From JABWBP01 sp964522165 (GTDB lineage: Bacteria > Calditrichota > Calditrichia > RBG-13-44-9 > J075), in assembly GCA_964522165.1 (NCBI GenBank), contig CAZFVV010000173.1, positions 1 to 10,119 of the forward strand: DNA of 10,119 bases, in the 5' to 3' direction. Under the pieces are notes generated by a model. That model saw nothing but the letters and a program-made list of their open reading frames with translations, was not told the origin of the DNA and made no database searches. Both the position numbers and the translations under genes were made by a program. Shown in pieces: positions 1-6,618 of this stretch (positions are counted from its first letter, which is position 1; each line of letters opens with the position of its first letter).

Positions 1-9
1 TGCCCGGGG

Positions 10-849
10 CTATTTTAGCGGCGCAAGCACTCTTCGCAGCAATAATCCCAGGTGAATGATGATCGCGGAACATTCCGCGGTAAAGCGCCGGTGATGCTTG
101 CGATAGTAGAGAATGAGATGGCGATGCAGATAAGGATCGCGGAACCATTTCTCCTGCCCCTGGGAAGCCCCGCCGAGGTGGGTTGCCCGGCAGCGGGGAT
201 CATACACCACCACGAACCCGCGCTGGCGCAGCCGTTTGCAGAAATCCAGGTCCTCCCCGGTGAAAAAGAACTCTTCATCCAATAATCCGATTTGATCGAA
301 CACGGTTTTGGGAACCAGGTTAAACGCGCCGTTGACGGTTTCCACCGCGCGCGGCTCTTTCCATTCAAAGACGTCGCCGTACCAGTTCCACTGCTTCCCT
401 AACAAATACTCCCCGAAAGCGCTCTTCAGGGTGGGAAAACGGGCGCAGGATACCTGCGGCTGGCCGTCGCTTCCGGCCAACTGCGGGGCCCAAATCCCGG
501 TTTGGGGGTGTTCTTTCAAATAATTCAACCCGGTTTTCAGGCACTGCGGATTTACGAACACGTCGTTGTTGAGCAATAGAATATATTCTCCCCGGCCGGC
601 GCGGATGCCCTGGTTGGTGGCCGTTGCGAATCCGCGGTTTTCCGGGTTCTCGATGATCTCCACCGTTTCCGGGAGCAATTGCCGGAGCTGCCGGGCGGTC
701 TCCGCGGCGCTGTTGTCCACCACAACCACCCGGGAGCTTATCCCGCACTCTTCCAGTGAGCGGAGCAGAATTTCAACGCACTTCGCGGTCAATTGCGGGT
801 TTTTATAATTTAAAATGACGGCCGCTATTTCAGGCTGAACGCGCTGCAT
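10..849 (-). CDS. Family 2 glycosyltransferase, rhamnosyltransferase-like
   Basis: A 279-residue GT-A fold glycosyltransferase, probably transferring a nucleotide-activated sugar to a growing surface polysaccharide at the cytoplasmic face of the inner membrane. Visible family features are an N-terminal AAVILNY strand, VVVVDNS (residues 41-47), NRGFATATNQG (71-81), the metal/nucleotide-binding LLLNNDV (91-97, in place of DxD), VNGAF (172-176) and the acceptor-side FFFTGEDLDFCKRL (194-207). This pattern resembles WbbL/RfbF-type rhamnosyltransferases, but neither donor nor acceptor sugar can be read from sequence. The length is normal for a single-domain member. It begins 18 bp after the methyltransferase stop, so it is probably the distal gene of the same leftward transcript. 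No strong ribosome binding site precedes the ATG. Family assignment is firm; specificity is unknown. Confidence 0.93.
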   Translation of the reverse strand: MQRVQPEIAAVILNYKNPQLTAKCVEILLRSLEECGISSRVVVVDNSAAETARQLRQLLPETVEIIENPENRGFATATNQGIRAGRGEYILLLNNDVFVNPQCLKTGLNYLKEHPQTGIWAPQLAGSDGQPQVSCARFPTLKSAFGEYLLGKQWNWYGDVFEWKEPRAVETVNGAFNLVPKTVFDQIGLLDEEFFFTGEDLDFCKRLRQRGFVVVYDPRCRATHLGGASQGQEKWFRDPYLHRHLILYYRKHHRRFTAECSAIIIHLGLLLRRVLAPLK

Positions 850-867
850 AGTAAACTTTTTTGAACC

Positions 868-1698
868 TTACGATTTTCGCCAATACCAGCCGATCCAGTC
901 AATTTGTTTGATTTCATCGCGAATTTGATGTTTGTCGCGATAATCGTGCACCGCTTTCTGGCATCCCGCCAGCGCGTAATCATCGATGATGCAGAACCCG
1001 CCCTTAGAAAGCTTCGGATACAGGCTCTCCAGCGCGTCGATGGTAGAACTGTACATATCGCCGTCGAGCCGGAGAATGGCCAATTTCTCGATTGGCGCAG
1101 CCGGAAGGGTATCCTTGAACCACCCTTTCAGAAAGACCACCCGGTCATCTAACAAGCCGTACTTGGCAAAATTCTGCCGCACCTCCTCCACCGATACTTG
1201 CAGGTAGTCGAAGGTATGGTGCTTATCTTCCCGGTCCGCGGGATATTTTGCGGGATCCGGTTTGGGCAGCCCCTCGAAGGAATCGGCCACAAAAACCCGC
1301 CGCTCCTTCTCCCCGTAAACCGCCAGCGCCCCGCGCATGAAGATGCAGGCGCCTCCCCGCCAGACCCCGGTTTCGATAAAATCTCCCGGAACCTTCTCTT
1401 TCAAAACGGTTTCGATGCAATCCTGCAAATTGTCGAGCCGCTTCAGCCCGATCATGGTATCGGCGTAGCCCGGCCAGACCTTTCCTTCCGCCTTTTCCGC
1501 TTCCGTAAAAACCTTGTGCTGGGTTATTTGCAGGCCCACCGCTCCAAATGCCTTTGCCAATCCGCTGGCGATCAAGCGTTTATAACGAGGTCTCATAAAA
1601 TTGAAGGTTCTGATATTGACCGGCGGCTCCGGCCAGAGCATAAACGAGAGGGTTTTTTTCAGTAAATCCAGGTACATCCGTTCGGGCGTTGATTCCAT
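868..1698 (-). CDS. TylF/MycF-type SAM-dependent O-methyltransferase
   Basis: A 276-residue methyltransferase of the TylF (macrocin O-methyltransferase) family, whose members methylate sugar hydroxyls using S-adenosylmethionine and a divalent metal. The SAM-binding loop is GDFIETGVWRGG (105-116). An acidic strand follows at VADSFEGLP (137-145), and the metal/catalytic segment is LRLDGDMYSSTIDALESLY (209-227) with IIDDY (237-241). The reading frame stays open upstream to 1770, but that extension runs into a palindromic repeat and translates to a repeat-derived MVSLSNH peptide. I therefore start at 1698, where GGGAG lies 8 nt upstream. Beside a glycosyltransferase and a flippase it probably methylates a sugar of the exported glycan. 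The substrate is not deducible. Confidence 0.92.
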   Translation of the reverse strand: MESTPERMYLDLLKKTLSFMLWPEPPVNIRTFNFMRPRYKRLIASGLAKAFGAVGLQITQHKVFTEAEKAEGKVWPGYADTMIGLKRLDNLQDCIETVLKEKVPGDFIETGVWRGGACIFMRGALAVYGEKERRVFVADSFEGLPKPDPAKYPADREDKHHTFDYLQVSVEEVRQNFAKYGLLDDRVVFLKGWFKDTLPAAPIEKLAILRLDGDMYSSTIDALESLYPKLSKGGFCIIDDYALAGCQKAVHDYRDKHQIRDEIKQIDWIGWYWRKS

Positions 1699-1748
1699 CG
1701 GGGGTTCTCCCTTCTTCGGATTACTATCTGATGTTACGCATTTTGCCA

Positions 1749-1771
1749 CATGGTTCGATAAACTCACCATG
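1749..1771. repeat. Short palindromic repeat with CATGGT/ACCATG ends
   Basis: CATGGT (1749-1754) and its complement ACCATG (1766-1771) enclose TCGATAAACTC. The unit resembles the 'GGTTCGACAAGCTCACC'-type palindromes that I recall as dispersed intergenic repeats in many bacterial genomes. Such repeats give spurious peptides like VSLSNH and FDKL, and both appear here in the overlapping frames. It lies just upstream of the methyltransferase gene, next to the CACAGAG element. Confidence 0.5.
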
Positions 1772-1772
1772 C

Positions 1773-1910
1773 AAAGGTCACAGAGAGCACAGAGATATGA
1801 AAAAAATTGTTAAATAAAGCCGTTTTGTTGAAAAAAATATTCCTCAAACAGGTTTAATGGCCTGACAATACATTGAATTCTTCCTCAGTGACCTCTGTGA
1901 TCTCTGTGGC
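1773..1910. repeat. Inverted-repeat element built from CACAGAG iterations
   Basis: The left arm (1779-1797) reads TCACAGAGAGCACAGAGAT. The right arm (1891-1909) carries the complementary motif as CCTCTGTGATCTCTGTGG. Reversed, the two match at about 15 of 17 positions, and each arm is a tandem of a CACAGAG core with a period of 9-10 bp. The roughly 93 bp between them are AT-rich and contain no gene. The element fills most of the 255-bp gap between the flippase and methyltransferase genes and could fold into a long hairpin in the leftward transcript. It may be a mobile or REP-like repeat, or an attenuating structure. Nothing in the sequence decides between these. Confidence 0.6.
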
Positions 1911-1953
1911 TGAATAGTAACCAAATTTTTTTAATAATTCCTGTTAACCGTGA

Positions 1954-3282
1954 TCACGTAATTGAGATATTGGCGCTGCGCAGGCGCGGAAACAGCTTGA
2001 TATGATGCCTGCCCAGGATATAATAGGCCAGGAAGGTGAGCGCTATTTCATTGATCAGTATCGCCAGCGCCACGCCTTTTGCTTCCATGTTCAATATGAC
2101 CAGAAACAGCGCCACCAATCCCAGGTTCAGCAAGCCCCCGAATAAATAGAGCTTTAAGAAGTAACGATCTAACTTGAACGCCAGCATGGCCAGGTTCACA
2201 AACACCGTGGCCGCGGGGGTGAAGATCAACATGGGGGAAAAAATTCTGAAAATGGTCACCGACTCGCCGTAACCGTTTCCCAGCAGCAAATTCAATAAGG
2301 GAGCGGCGGCCAGGAAAATGATCAGCCAGGTTGCGCTGCACCCCGCCAAAACCACGGCTAATAATTTATTCAGAAAATTGATCGCCCCTTCCCGGGATTT
2401 TTGCGCCAGCGCCACGATATGCGGATAGAGCGCCTGGAAAAGGGGATTGAACATTTGCGCCAGCGCCCGGAATACCTTTTCCGCCGCGCTGTAATACCCC
2501 ACGATCGCGTCGGTGGTAAATAATCCCAATAAAAAGGTGTTGGTAACGGTGTACATACTGATGGCAACGCCGGAAACGAAAATATTCCAGCCCTCTTTGA
2601 GGTGATAGCGAATATCTGCCGGCGCGGGCATTTCGAAGCGCATCCGGAAATCCCGGAACACCAGCGCCAGGGAGAGAACCCCGCCCACCAGCCAGCCGCA
2701 CACGTTGATCAGGGGCACGTAGAGGTAATCGGAGCTGCTGCGGATGAAAACAAAGATGGCGATAACCGCCGTTAACTTGGAGATGATATTCAGCACGGTG
2801 ATGTATTTCATCCGCTCCAGTCCCTGGAAGAACCACACCGGGAAGAGCACGCCGGTGAGCACCAGCCCGGAAGACAAAAAATAAAGCTCCCAATCGCGGT
2901 TGAATCTATCGAAACTGAATACGATCACCGCCAGCGCCGCCAGGCTGAGCACCATCAGCCCGGTTTTAATCGCCATCACGGAGTTGAATATCGCGCGCAG
3001 GCGGGCGGGGTCTTCCCGGTGAATGGAAACATCGCGGGTTGCGGAGAGATTGAATCCGTAATCGGTAATGATCACGAAATATTGCGCCAGCGCCTGGGCA
3101 AATGCTACCAGGCCGAATTTCTCCGGGCCTAACACCCGGGTAAGGTAGGGGAGGGTGAGGAGCGGGAGCAGGTAATTCAGCCCCTGCAAAACCGTCAGCG
3201 ATAGGATATTTTCGGCCAGCCTCCGGGTATCTTCCCTTTTGATAAGTTTTTGAAACCAGGTCTTCAAGAACGATCCCTTCAC
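1954..3282 (-). CDS. Polysaccharide flippase, Wzx/RfbX family
   Basis: A 442-residue integral membrane protein of the MOP/MATE superfamily. Wzx proteins flip undecaprenyl-pyrophosphate-linked oligosaccharides across the inner membrane before polymerisation. The N-terminal stretch around residues 25-75 (NILSLTVLQGLNYLLPL, LTLPYLTRVLGPEKFG, ITDYGFNLSATRDVS) is the recognisable RfbX signature. Many hydrophobic segments follow along the whole length, consistent with the family's roughly 12 helices, and the size is typical. The start is GTG within GTGA, overlapping the stop of the GGGP synthase gene by 4 bp. This implies translational coupling, since no good Shine-Dalgarno sequence is present. With the methyltransferase and glycosyltransferase downstream it indicates a surface-glycan locus. 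Glycan identity is unknown. Confidence 0.93.
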   Translation of the reverse strand: MKGSFLKTWFQKLIKREDTRRLAENILSLTVLQGLNYLLPLLTLPYLTRVLGPEKFGLVAFAQALAQYFVIITDYGFNLSATRDVSIHREDPARLRAIFNSVMAIKTGLMVLSLAALAVIVFSFDRFNRDWELYFLSSGLVLTGVLFPVWFFQGLERMKYITVLNIISKLTAVIAIFVFIRSSSDYLYVPLINVCGWLVGGVLSLALVFRDFRMRFEMPAPADIRYHLKEGWNIFVSGVAISMYTVTNTFLLGLFTTDAIVGYYSAAEKVFRALAQMFNPLFQALYPHIVALAQKSREGAINFLNKLLAVVLAGCSATWLIIFLAAAPLLNLLLGNGYGESVTIFRIFSPMLIFTPAATVFVNLAMLAFKLDRYFLKLYLFGGLLNLGLVALFLVILNMEAKGVALAILINEIALTFLAYYILGRHHIKLFPRLRSANISIT

Positions 3283-4034
3283 CGGCGATGAATCGCCCCG
3301 GCGAATTCTTTCATCAGCGAAGCGCTTCCTTCGGTTTCAAAATAGTTCCCCACCACAATGAAATGCGCCCCGGCCCCGGCCTTCTCTTCCGCTTCCTGTG
3401 GGGAGCGAATTCCTCCCCCCGCCATCAGCGGGATGCGAATATGCCGGCTCACCAGGGAAATCATTTCCGCCGGCACCGGCCATTTGGCGCCGCTGCCGGC
3501 TTCCAGGTAGATGCTCTGCATCCCCAAAAACTGCCCCGCCAGGGCGTGGGCTAAGGCAATTTCCGGTTTGTTGCGGGGAATGGGAAGGGAGTTGCTGAGA
3601 AACTGGGCGCTGGTCAGGGCGCCGGATTCGATGAGCATGTAACCGCAGGAGATGGTTTCCAACTGCATTTTCCACACCAGGGGGGCGGCCGTTACCTGGC
3701 TGCCGATCAGGTGCTCCGGGTTGCGCCCGCTGATGACCGATAAAAAGAGGAGTGCGTCCGCAAAGGGAGATATCTGGTGCAGGCTGCCGGGAAAGAGGAT
3801 CGCCGGGTGCTCGCCGGCGGCGCGTTTTACTTCCTGCACAAAATCATCGAATTGCCGGCTCAGCAAAAAGCTTCCCCCGATGAAAAAAACATCCACCCCT
3901 GCCTCGATGGCGTGTTCGATGCTGTTTTGAATTTTCGGAACGGGGAGTTTATCGGGGTCCAACAACAGGATGAACCCCGCCCCCTTTTCTTCCCGGATGC
4001 GAAGCAGCTTCTGGTAGGTTTTGCCGTCGGCCAT
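3279..4034 (-). CDS. Geranylgeranylglyceryl-phosphate synthase family protein (PcrB/GGGPS)
   Basis: A 251-residue TIM-barrel prenyltransferase of the GGGPS/PcrB family. These enzymes join a polyprenyl diphosphate to sn-glycerol-1-phosphate, the first ether bond of archaeal-type lipids. Seen here are FILLLDPDKL (21-30, phosphate/Mg site), FFIGGSFLL (50-58), SIYLEAGSGAKWPVP (174-188), PLMAGGGIRSP (202-212) and FIVVGNYFE (225-233), the standard glycerol-phosphate-binding loops. The LLDPDK form points to group II enzymes rather than Bacillus PcrB. The frame is open to 4232, but that part lies over the upstream gene, so it is trimmed. ATG at 4034 begins a normal family N-terminus. An alternative ATG at 4064 would overlap the upstream gene by 8 bp. 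Prenyl chain length cannot be predicted. The gene overlaps the flippase gene. Confidence 0.9.
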   Translation of the reverse strand: MADGKTYQKLLRIREEKGAGFILLLDPDKLPVPKIQNSIEHAIEAGVDVFFIGGSFLLSRQFDDFVQEVKRAAGEHPAILFPGSLHQISPFADALLFLSVISGRNPEHLIGSQVTAAPLVWKMQLETISCGYMLIESGALTSAQFLSNSLPIPRNKPEIALAHALAGQFLGMQSIYLEAGSGAKWPVPAEMISLVSRHIRIPLMAGGGIRSPQEAEEKAGAGAHFIVVGNYFETEGSASLMKEFAGAIHRR

Positions 4035-4056
4035 GATTGATTTTCTTTGGGAGGTG

Positions 4057-4881
4057 TTATTCATCCTCGAAGGAGAACAACCCGATCCGTTTTTCCTTGG
4101 CCGCCCGGATGCGGCTCTTGAAATGCTCCCGGTTCTGCACTTCCGAAAACCATTTTGCCCGCAAATACTGGTTGCGCTCGAACCATTCGTATTGCATCGC
4201 GCCGTGCCATTCCTGGCGGATGGCCCGGGCAATTTCTACCGCCAGGCGGGTGGTATTGGTAAAAATATAGAGAATCTCGTCCTTTTCGAACACTTCGATG
4301 ATGGTCTCGAAGGGTTCCCGGTTTTCTAACCCTGCTTCTACTTTTTTGGCCAGGTTGACCAGGGGGGTTTTCTTTTCGGAGAGCTTCTTGTCGTAAATTT
4401 CGATGCTGCCGATGAAATTTTCCGAGGTCTTTCCCATGCATTTGTCGCAGTAGGCCAGCTCCGTGCGCACGGTGTACACGTCGGTAATACTATCTTTTAT
4501 CCACTTGTTCTTCAAAAAAATGCGCCGGCAGCGCGGGCAGGCATATACTAAATTCGCCTTCAGCAGCGTCACCACTTCGCTTTGGGAGGCGACAAATTCT
4601 TCCCCGCTGGCCAGCTTGGACTCGATTTGCTCCATCTCCTCCTCGTTTTCCTCAATATCCTCCTCGCCTAACTCTTCCAAACTCTCTTCGTCGATAATCT
4701 CATCGTCAGGGATATCCTCGTCATCATCCTCGTCATCATCCTCGTCGTCATCCTCGTCGTCATCCTCGTCGTCGTCATCATAATCGTCGTCATCGATTTC
4801 ATCGTCATCCGGTTCGTCGTCAAACTCATCTTCGCGTTCTTCAATGTCGTCGTCATATACTTTTTTCTGTTTTTTAGCCAT
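4057..4881 (-). CDS. Acidic-tail zinc-ribbon protein, NMD3-like/BCAM0308-like
   Basis: A 274-residue soluble protein. Residues 10-90 are extremely acidic, with EDDD iterations at about 39-55. A four-cysteine zinc ribbon follows: C115-x2-C118 (YACPRCRRIF) and C145-x2-C148 (AYCDKCMG). The C-terminal part (about 155-245: GSIEIYDKKL, IIEVFEKDEILYIFTNTTRLAVEIARAI, YLRAKW) resembles the NMD3-like/BCAM0308 group of small bacterial proteins of unknown function, from memory and not searched. Those usually lack such a long acidic tail. The start at 4881 is chosen because AAAGGAG sits 6 nt upstream; the ATG at 4920 lacks a comparable site. It is the first gene of the leftward group. A role in RNA or ribosome binding is only an inference from the ribbon. 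Confidence 0.75.
   Translation of the reverse strand: MAKKQKKVYDDDIEEREDEFDDEPDDDEIDDDDYDDDDEDDDEDDDEDDDEDDDEDIPDDEIIDEESLEELGEEDIEENEEEMEQIESKLASGEEFVASQSEVVTLLKANLVYACPRCRRIFLKNKWIKDSITDVYTVRTELAYCDKCMGKTSENFIGSIEIYDKKLSEKKTPLVNLAKKVEAGLENREPFETIIEVFEKDEILYIFTNTTRLAVEIARAIRQEWHGAMQYEWFERNQYLRAKWFSEVQNREHFKSRIRAAKEKRIGLFSFEDE
4714..4791. repeat. In-frame GAY/GAR triplet repeat encoding Asp/Glu tract
   Basis: This is a low-complexity stretch inside the zinc-ribbon gene. Read on the minus strand it is almost only GAT, GAC and GAG codons, with a 12-bp EDDD period at its centre. GAT and GAC vary between copies. Coding selection on the acidic peptide or ongoing slippage could each produce it. 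The opposite strand shows a misleading poly-serine frame. Confidence 0.85.
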
Positions 4882-4920
4882 AATTTTCTCCTTTCTCAAC
4901 GAATACAATTTAGCGGGCAA

Positions 4921-4949
4921 ATTTAAAATTTTATTTCTTCAAATTTCAA
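4921..4949 (-). promoter_or_regulatory. Possible promoter for the leftward gene group
   Basis: On the minus strand TTGAAA (4949-4944) is followed after 17 bp by TTAAAT (4926-4921), about 40 nt before the ATG of the acidic zinc-ribbon gene. The boxes are only partial sigma70 matches in very AT-rich DNA, so chance is possible. The divergent arrangement requires a leftward promoter somewhere in this gap. Confidence 0.3.
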
Positions 4950-4967
4950 GCATTTTATTTTTATAAT
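4938..4967 (+). promoter_or_regulatory. Possible promoter for the rightward trmH-dapB genes
   Basis: TTCAAA (4938-4943) and a perfect TATAAT (4962-4967) are separated by 18 bp, about 33 nt before the trmH start codon. It overlaps the candidate leftward promoter, so the two may compete. A ribosome binding site, AAAGGTGAGG, follows just upstream of the ATG at 5001. The -35 box is weak. Confidence 0.4.
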
Positions 4968-5000
4968 TATATTCGTTGCTCAAGCGTTTAAAGGTGAGGT

Positions 5001-5582
5001 ATGCCAACAACCCGCAGAATGAAAAAAATGGCCGGGGTGTTGAAAAATCGGCAGCCGGATTTGACCGTGGTCTGCGAAAACATCCATGATCCCCATAACG
5101 TCAGCGCCATCCTGCGTTCCTGTGACGCGGTGGGGGTGGAGACGGTTCATTTGCTTTATTCCTCCGGGGAATTTCCGGAAATGGGGAAGAAATCCTCCGC
5201 CTCAGCCAAAAAGTGGGTCGATGTGGGCTTTTTTTCCTCCTGCCGGGAGGCGCGCTCTTTGCTGAAAGCGCAAGGATTTACAATCTACGCGACCTGCCTG
5301 AACGAGCAGGCGCAATCCATTTACGACGTGGATTGGACCGCGCCGGCGGCGATTATGGTGGGGAACGAGCACAACGGCGTTTCCGCGGAGGCCCTGGAAA
5401 TTGCCGACGCGCTGATTTTTATCCCCATGTTCGGAATGATCCAGAGCCTGAATGTTTCCGTCGCCACGGCGGTCATCCTCTACGAAGCCTGCCGCCAGCG
5501 CATGATCAAAGGTATGTATCCACATCCCCTCACCTCTCCGGAAAAATTAGTCGCCATGCTGGAAAAATGGATCGAAAAATGA
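5001..5582 (+). CDS. trmH: tRNA (guanosine-2'-O)-methyltransferase, TrmH/SpoU (SPOUT) family
   Basis: A 193-residue SPOUT methyltransferase with all three SpoU motifs: ENIHDPHNVSAILRSCDAVG (26-45, with catalytic-type Arg39), IMVGNEHNGVS (118-128) and IPMFGMIQSLNVSVATAV (141-158). The last two form the trefoil knot that binds S-adenosylmethionine. TrmH methylates the 2'-hydroxyl of G18 in tRNA. The compact size matches the short Thermus-type TrmH rather than the longer E. coli enzyme. There is no extra N-terminal RNA-binding domain as in RlmB, which favours TrmH. The start is supported by GGTGAGG just upstream. The stop lies 8 bp before the preferred dapB start, so the two genes are probably co-transcribed. 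Confidence 0.9.
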   Translation: MPTTRRMKKMAGVLKNRQPDLTVVCENIHDPHNVSAILRSCDAVGVETVHLLYSSGEFPEMGKKSSASAKKWVDVGFFSSCREARSLLKAQGFTIYATCLNEQAQSIYDVDWTAPAAIMVGNEHNGVSAEALEIADALIFIPMFGMIQSLNVSVATAVILYEACRQRMIKGMYPHPLTSPEKLVAMLEKWIEK

Positions 5583-5590
5583 GGCAATCT

Positions 5591-6358
5591 ATGATTCGGG
5601 TAGCCATCAACGGAATTTTGGGACGGATGGGACGGGAGCTAAGCGCGGCGATTCTGAAAGATGAATCCCTGGCGCTGGTGGGGGGAATCGACACCCTGGA
5701 AACGTTTTACGCTGAGGAAATCTGCGTTTCCACCGATCCGGATGAGATTTTAAGCGAGGCGGACGTGGCGGTGGATTTTTCTTCCCCGGAAGGCGCCGCC
5801 GCCATTGCCGAAGCCTGCCGCAAGCGCCGGGTTCCCCTCATCAGCGGCACCACCGGCCTCTCCGAAGCGCAGCAAGCCCGGCTGCGGGAACTGGCAAAAC
5901 AGGTTGCGATAGTGCAATCCTTCAACTTTTCCCTGGGAATCAACCTGCTGATCAACCTCATCCAAAAAGCCGCTGCGACGCTCAAGGAAAACTTTGATGG
6001 AGAGATCGTGGAAATCCACCATCGCAATAAGAAAGATTCTCCCAGCGGAACCGCGCTGCTGCTGGCGCGGGCGCTGTTGCAGGGACTGGGAGCGCCGGAG
6101 GAGGAAAACATCCGCTTCGGGCGGCAGGGTTTCCAGGCGGAGCGGGGGCCGGAAATCGCCCTGCACTCCCTGCGCGGGGGATCGGTGGTGGGGGAACACC
6201 AGGTGCATTTCCTGGGAAACCATGAAAACATTGTGATTACTCACCAGGCGCTCTCCCGCGCGGTTTTTGTAGAAGGAGTGCTGCGGGCAGTGCGCTGGAT
6301 TCCATCCCAAAAACCGGGCTACTATACCATGCAGGAGGTGCTGGGTTTAAAAGCCTGA
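5591..6358 (+). CDS. dapB: 4-hydroxy-tetrahydrodipicolinate reductase
   Basis: A 255-residue cytoplasmic enzyme that reduces hydroxytetrahydrodipicolinate with NAD(P)H to tetrahydrodipicolinate, in lysine and meso-diaminopimelate synthesis. Visible are the nucleotide loop GILGRMGREL (8-17), VDFSSPEG (61-68), ISGTTGLS (84-91), and the substrate signature HHRNKKDSPSGTA (143-155, with H143, H144 and K147). It ends with the usual AVFVEGVLRA and GYYTMQEVLGL. SFNFSLGINLL (110-120) replaces the common APN(F/M)S form. ATG at 5591 has TGAGG 6-7 nt upstream. An alternative ATG at 5579 overlaps the trmH stop (ATGA) and adds only MRQS. The open frame back to 5213 lies over trmH and is not coding. dapD follows after a repeat-containing gap. 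Confidence 0.95.
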   Translation: MIRVAINGILGRMGRELSAAILKDESLALVGGIDTLETFYAEEICVSTDPDEILSEADVAVDFSSPEGAAAIAEACRKRRVPLISGTTGLSEAQQARLRELAKQVAIVQSFNFSLGINLLINLIQKAAATLKENFDGEIVEIHHRNKKDSPSGTALLLARALLQGLGAPEEENIRFGRQGFQAERGPEIALHSLRGGSVVGEHQVHFLGNHENIVITHQALSRAVFVEGVLRAVRWIPSQKPGYYTMQEVLGLKA

Positions 6359-6425
6359 GAAATGGCAGGGCGCGGGCTTAGAAAGTGTTCGAGAAAGCTC
6401 TTGCAACGGCCTGAAGTTAAAAATT

Positions 6426-6548
6426 GCAACGCGGATGACGCGGATCAAACGGATTCACGCGGATTCGTCTGGCGAATCCATATATTCCTATTGGAAATCA
6501 GGTACATTCATCCGTGAAAATCCGTCTCATCCGTGTCATCCGCGTTCC
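6426..6548. repeat. Inverted-repeat element built from GCGGAT/ATCCG iterations
   Basis: The left arm (6426-6465) repeats GCGGAT/CGGAT with a period near 10 bp. The right arm (6510-6548) is its near-complement with ATCCG iterations, so the arms can pair along almost their full length. Between them lies a perfect 7-bp hairpin, GGATTCG (6461-6467) with CGAATCC (6473-6479). It occupies the dapB-dapD gap, and the open frame upstream of dapD reads through its right arm as repeat-derived sequence. Similar GCGGAT-rich intergenic repeats are familiar to me from other bacteria, but I could not search. The rest of the 260-bp gap holds no recognisable gene. Confidence 0.75.
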
Positions 6549-6618
6549 AATTGAACGTTTTCCACCTTCCGCCCGTAAACCGGCGCGATGCGTGAAACCT
6601 GATTTCAAAGGTATCGAA

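Noticed and set aside
1699..1770. Extension of the methyltransferase to ATG 1770
   Set aside because: The added residues (MVSLSNH...) derive from a palindromic repeat, and a good ribosome binding site precedes 1698.
4035..4232. N-terminal extension of the GGGP synthase frame
   Set aside because: It overlaps the coding C-terminus of the zinc-ribbon gene, and its translation is arginine/serine-rich shadow sequence. The family N-terminus begins at 4034.
4463..4783. Plus-strand frame encoding poly-serine
   Set aside because: It is the complement of the Asp/Glu triplet tract; the minus-strand protein has a strong ribosome binding site and a zinc ribbon.
5213..5590. Long open frame upstream of dapB, in phase with it
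   Set aside because: It lies entirely over trmH in another frame, and its translation is not DapB-like. The conserved N-terminus starts at 5591.
6426..6548. CRISPR array
   Set aside because: The units are about 10 bp, inverted between arms, and have no uniform 25-45 bp spacers.
6514..6618. Extension of dapD to ATG 6514
   Set aside because: It begins inside the right arm of the GCGGAT inverted repeat. DapD length and N-terminus fit a start at 6619.
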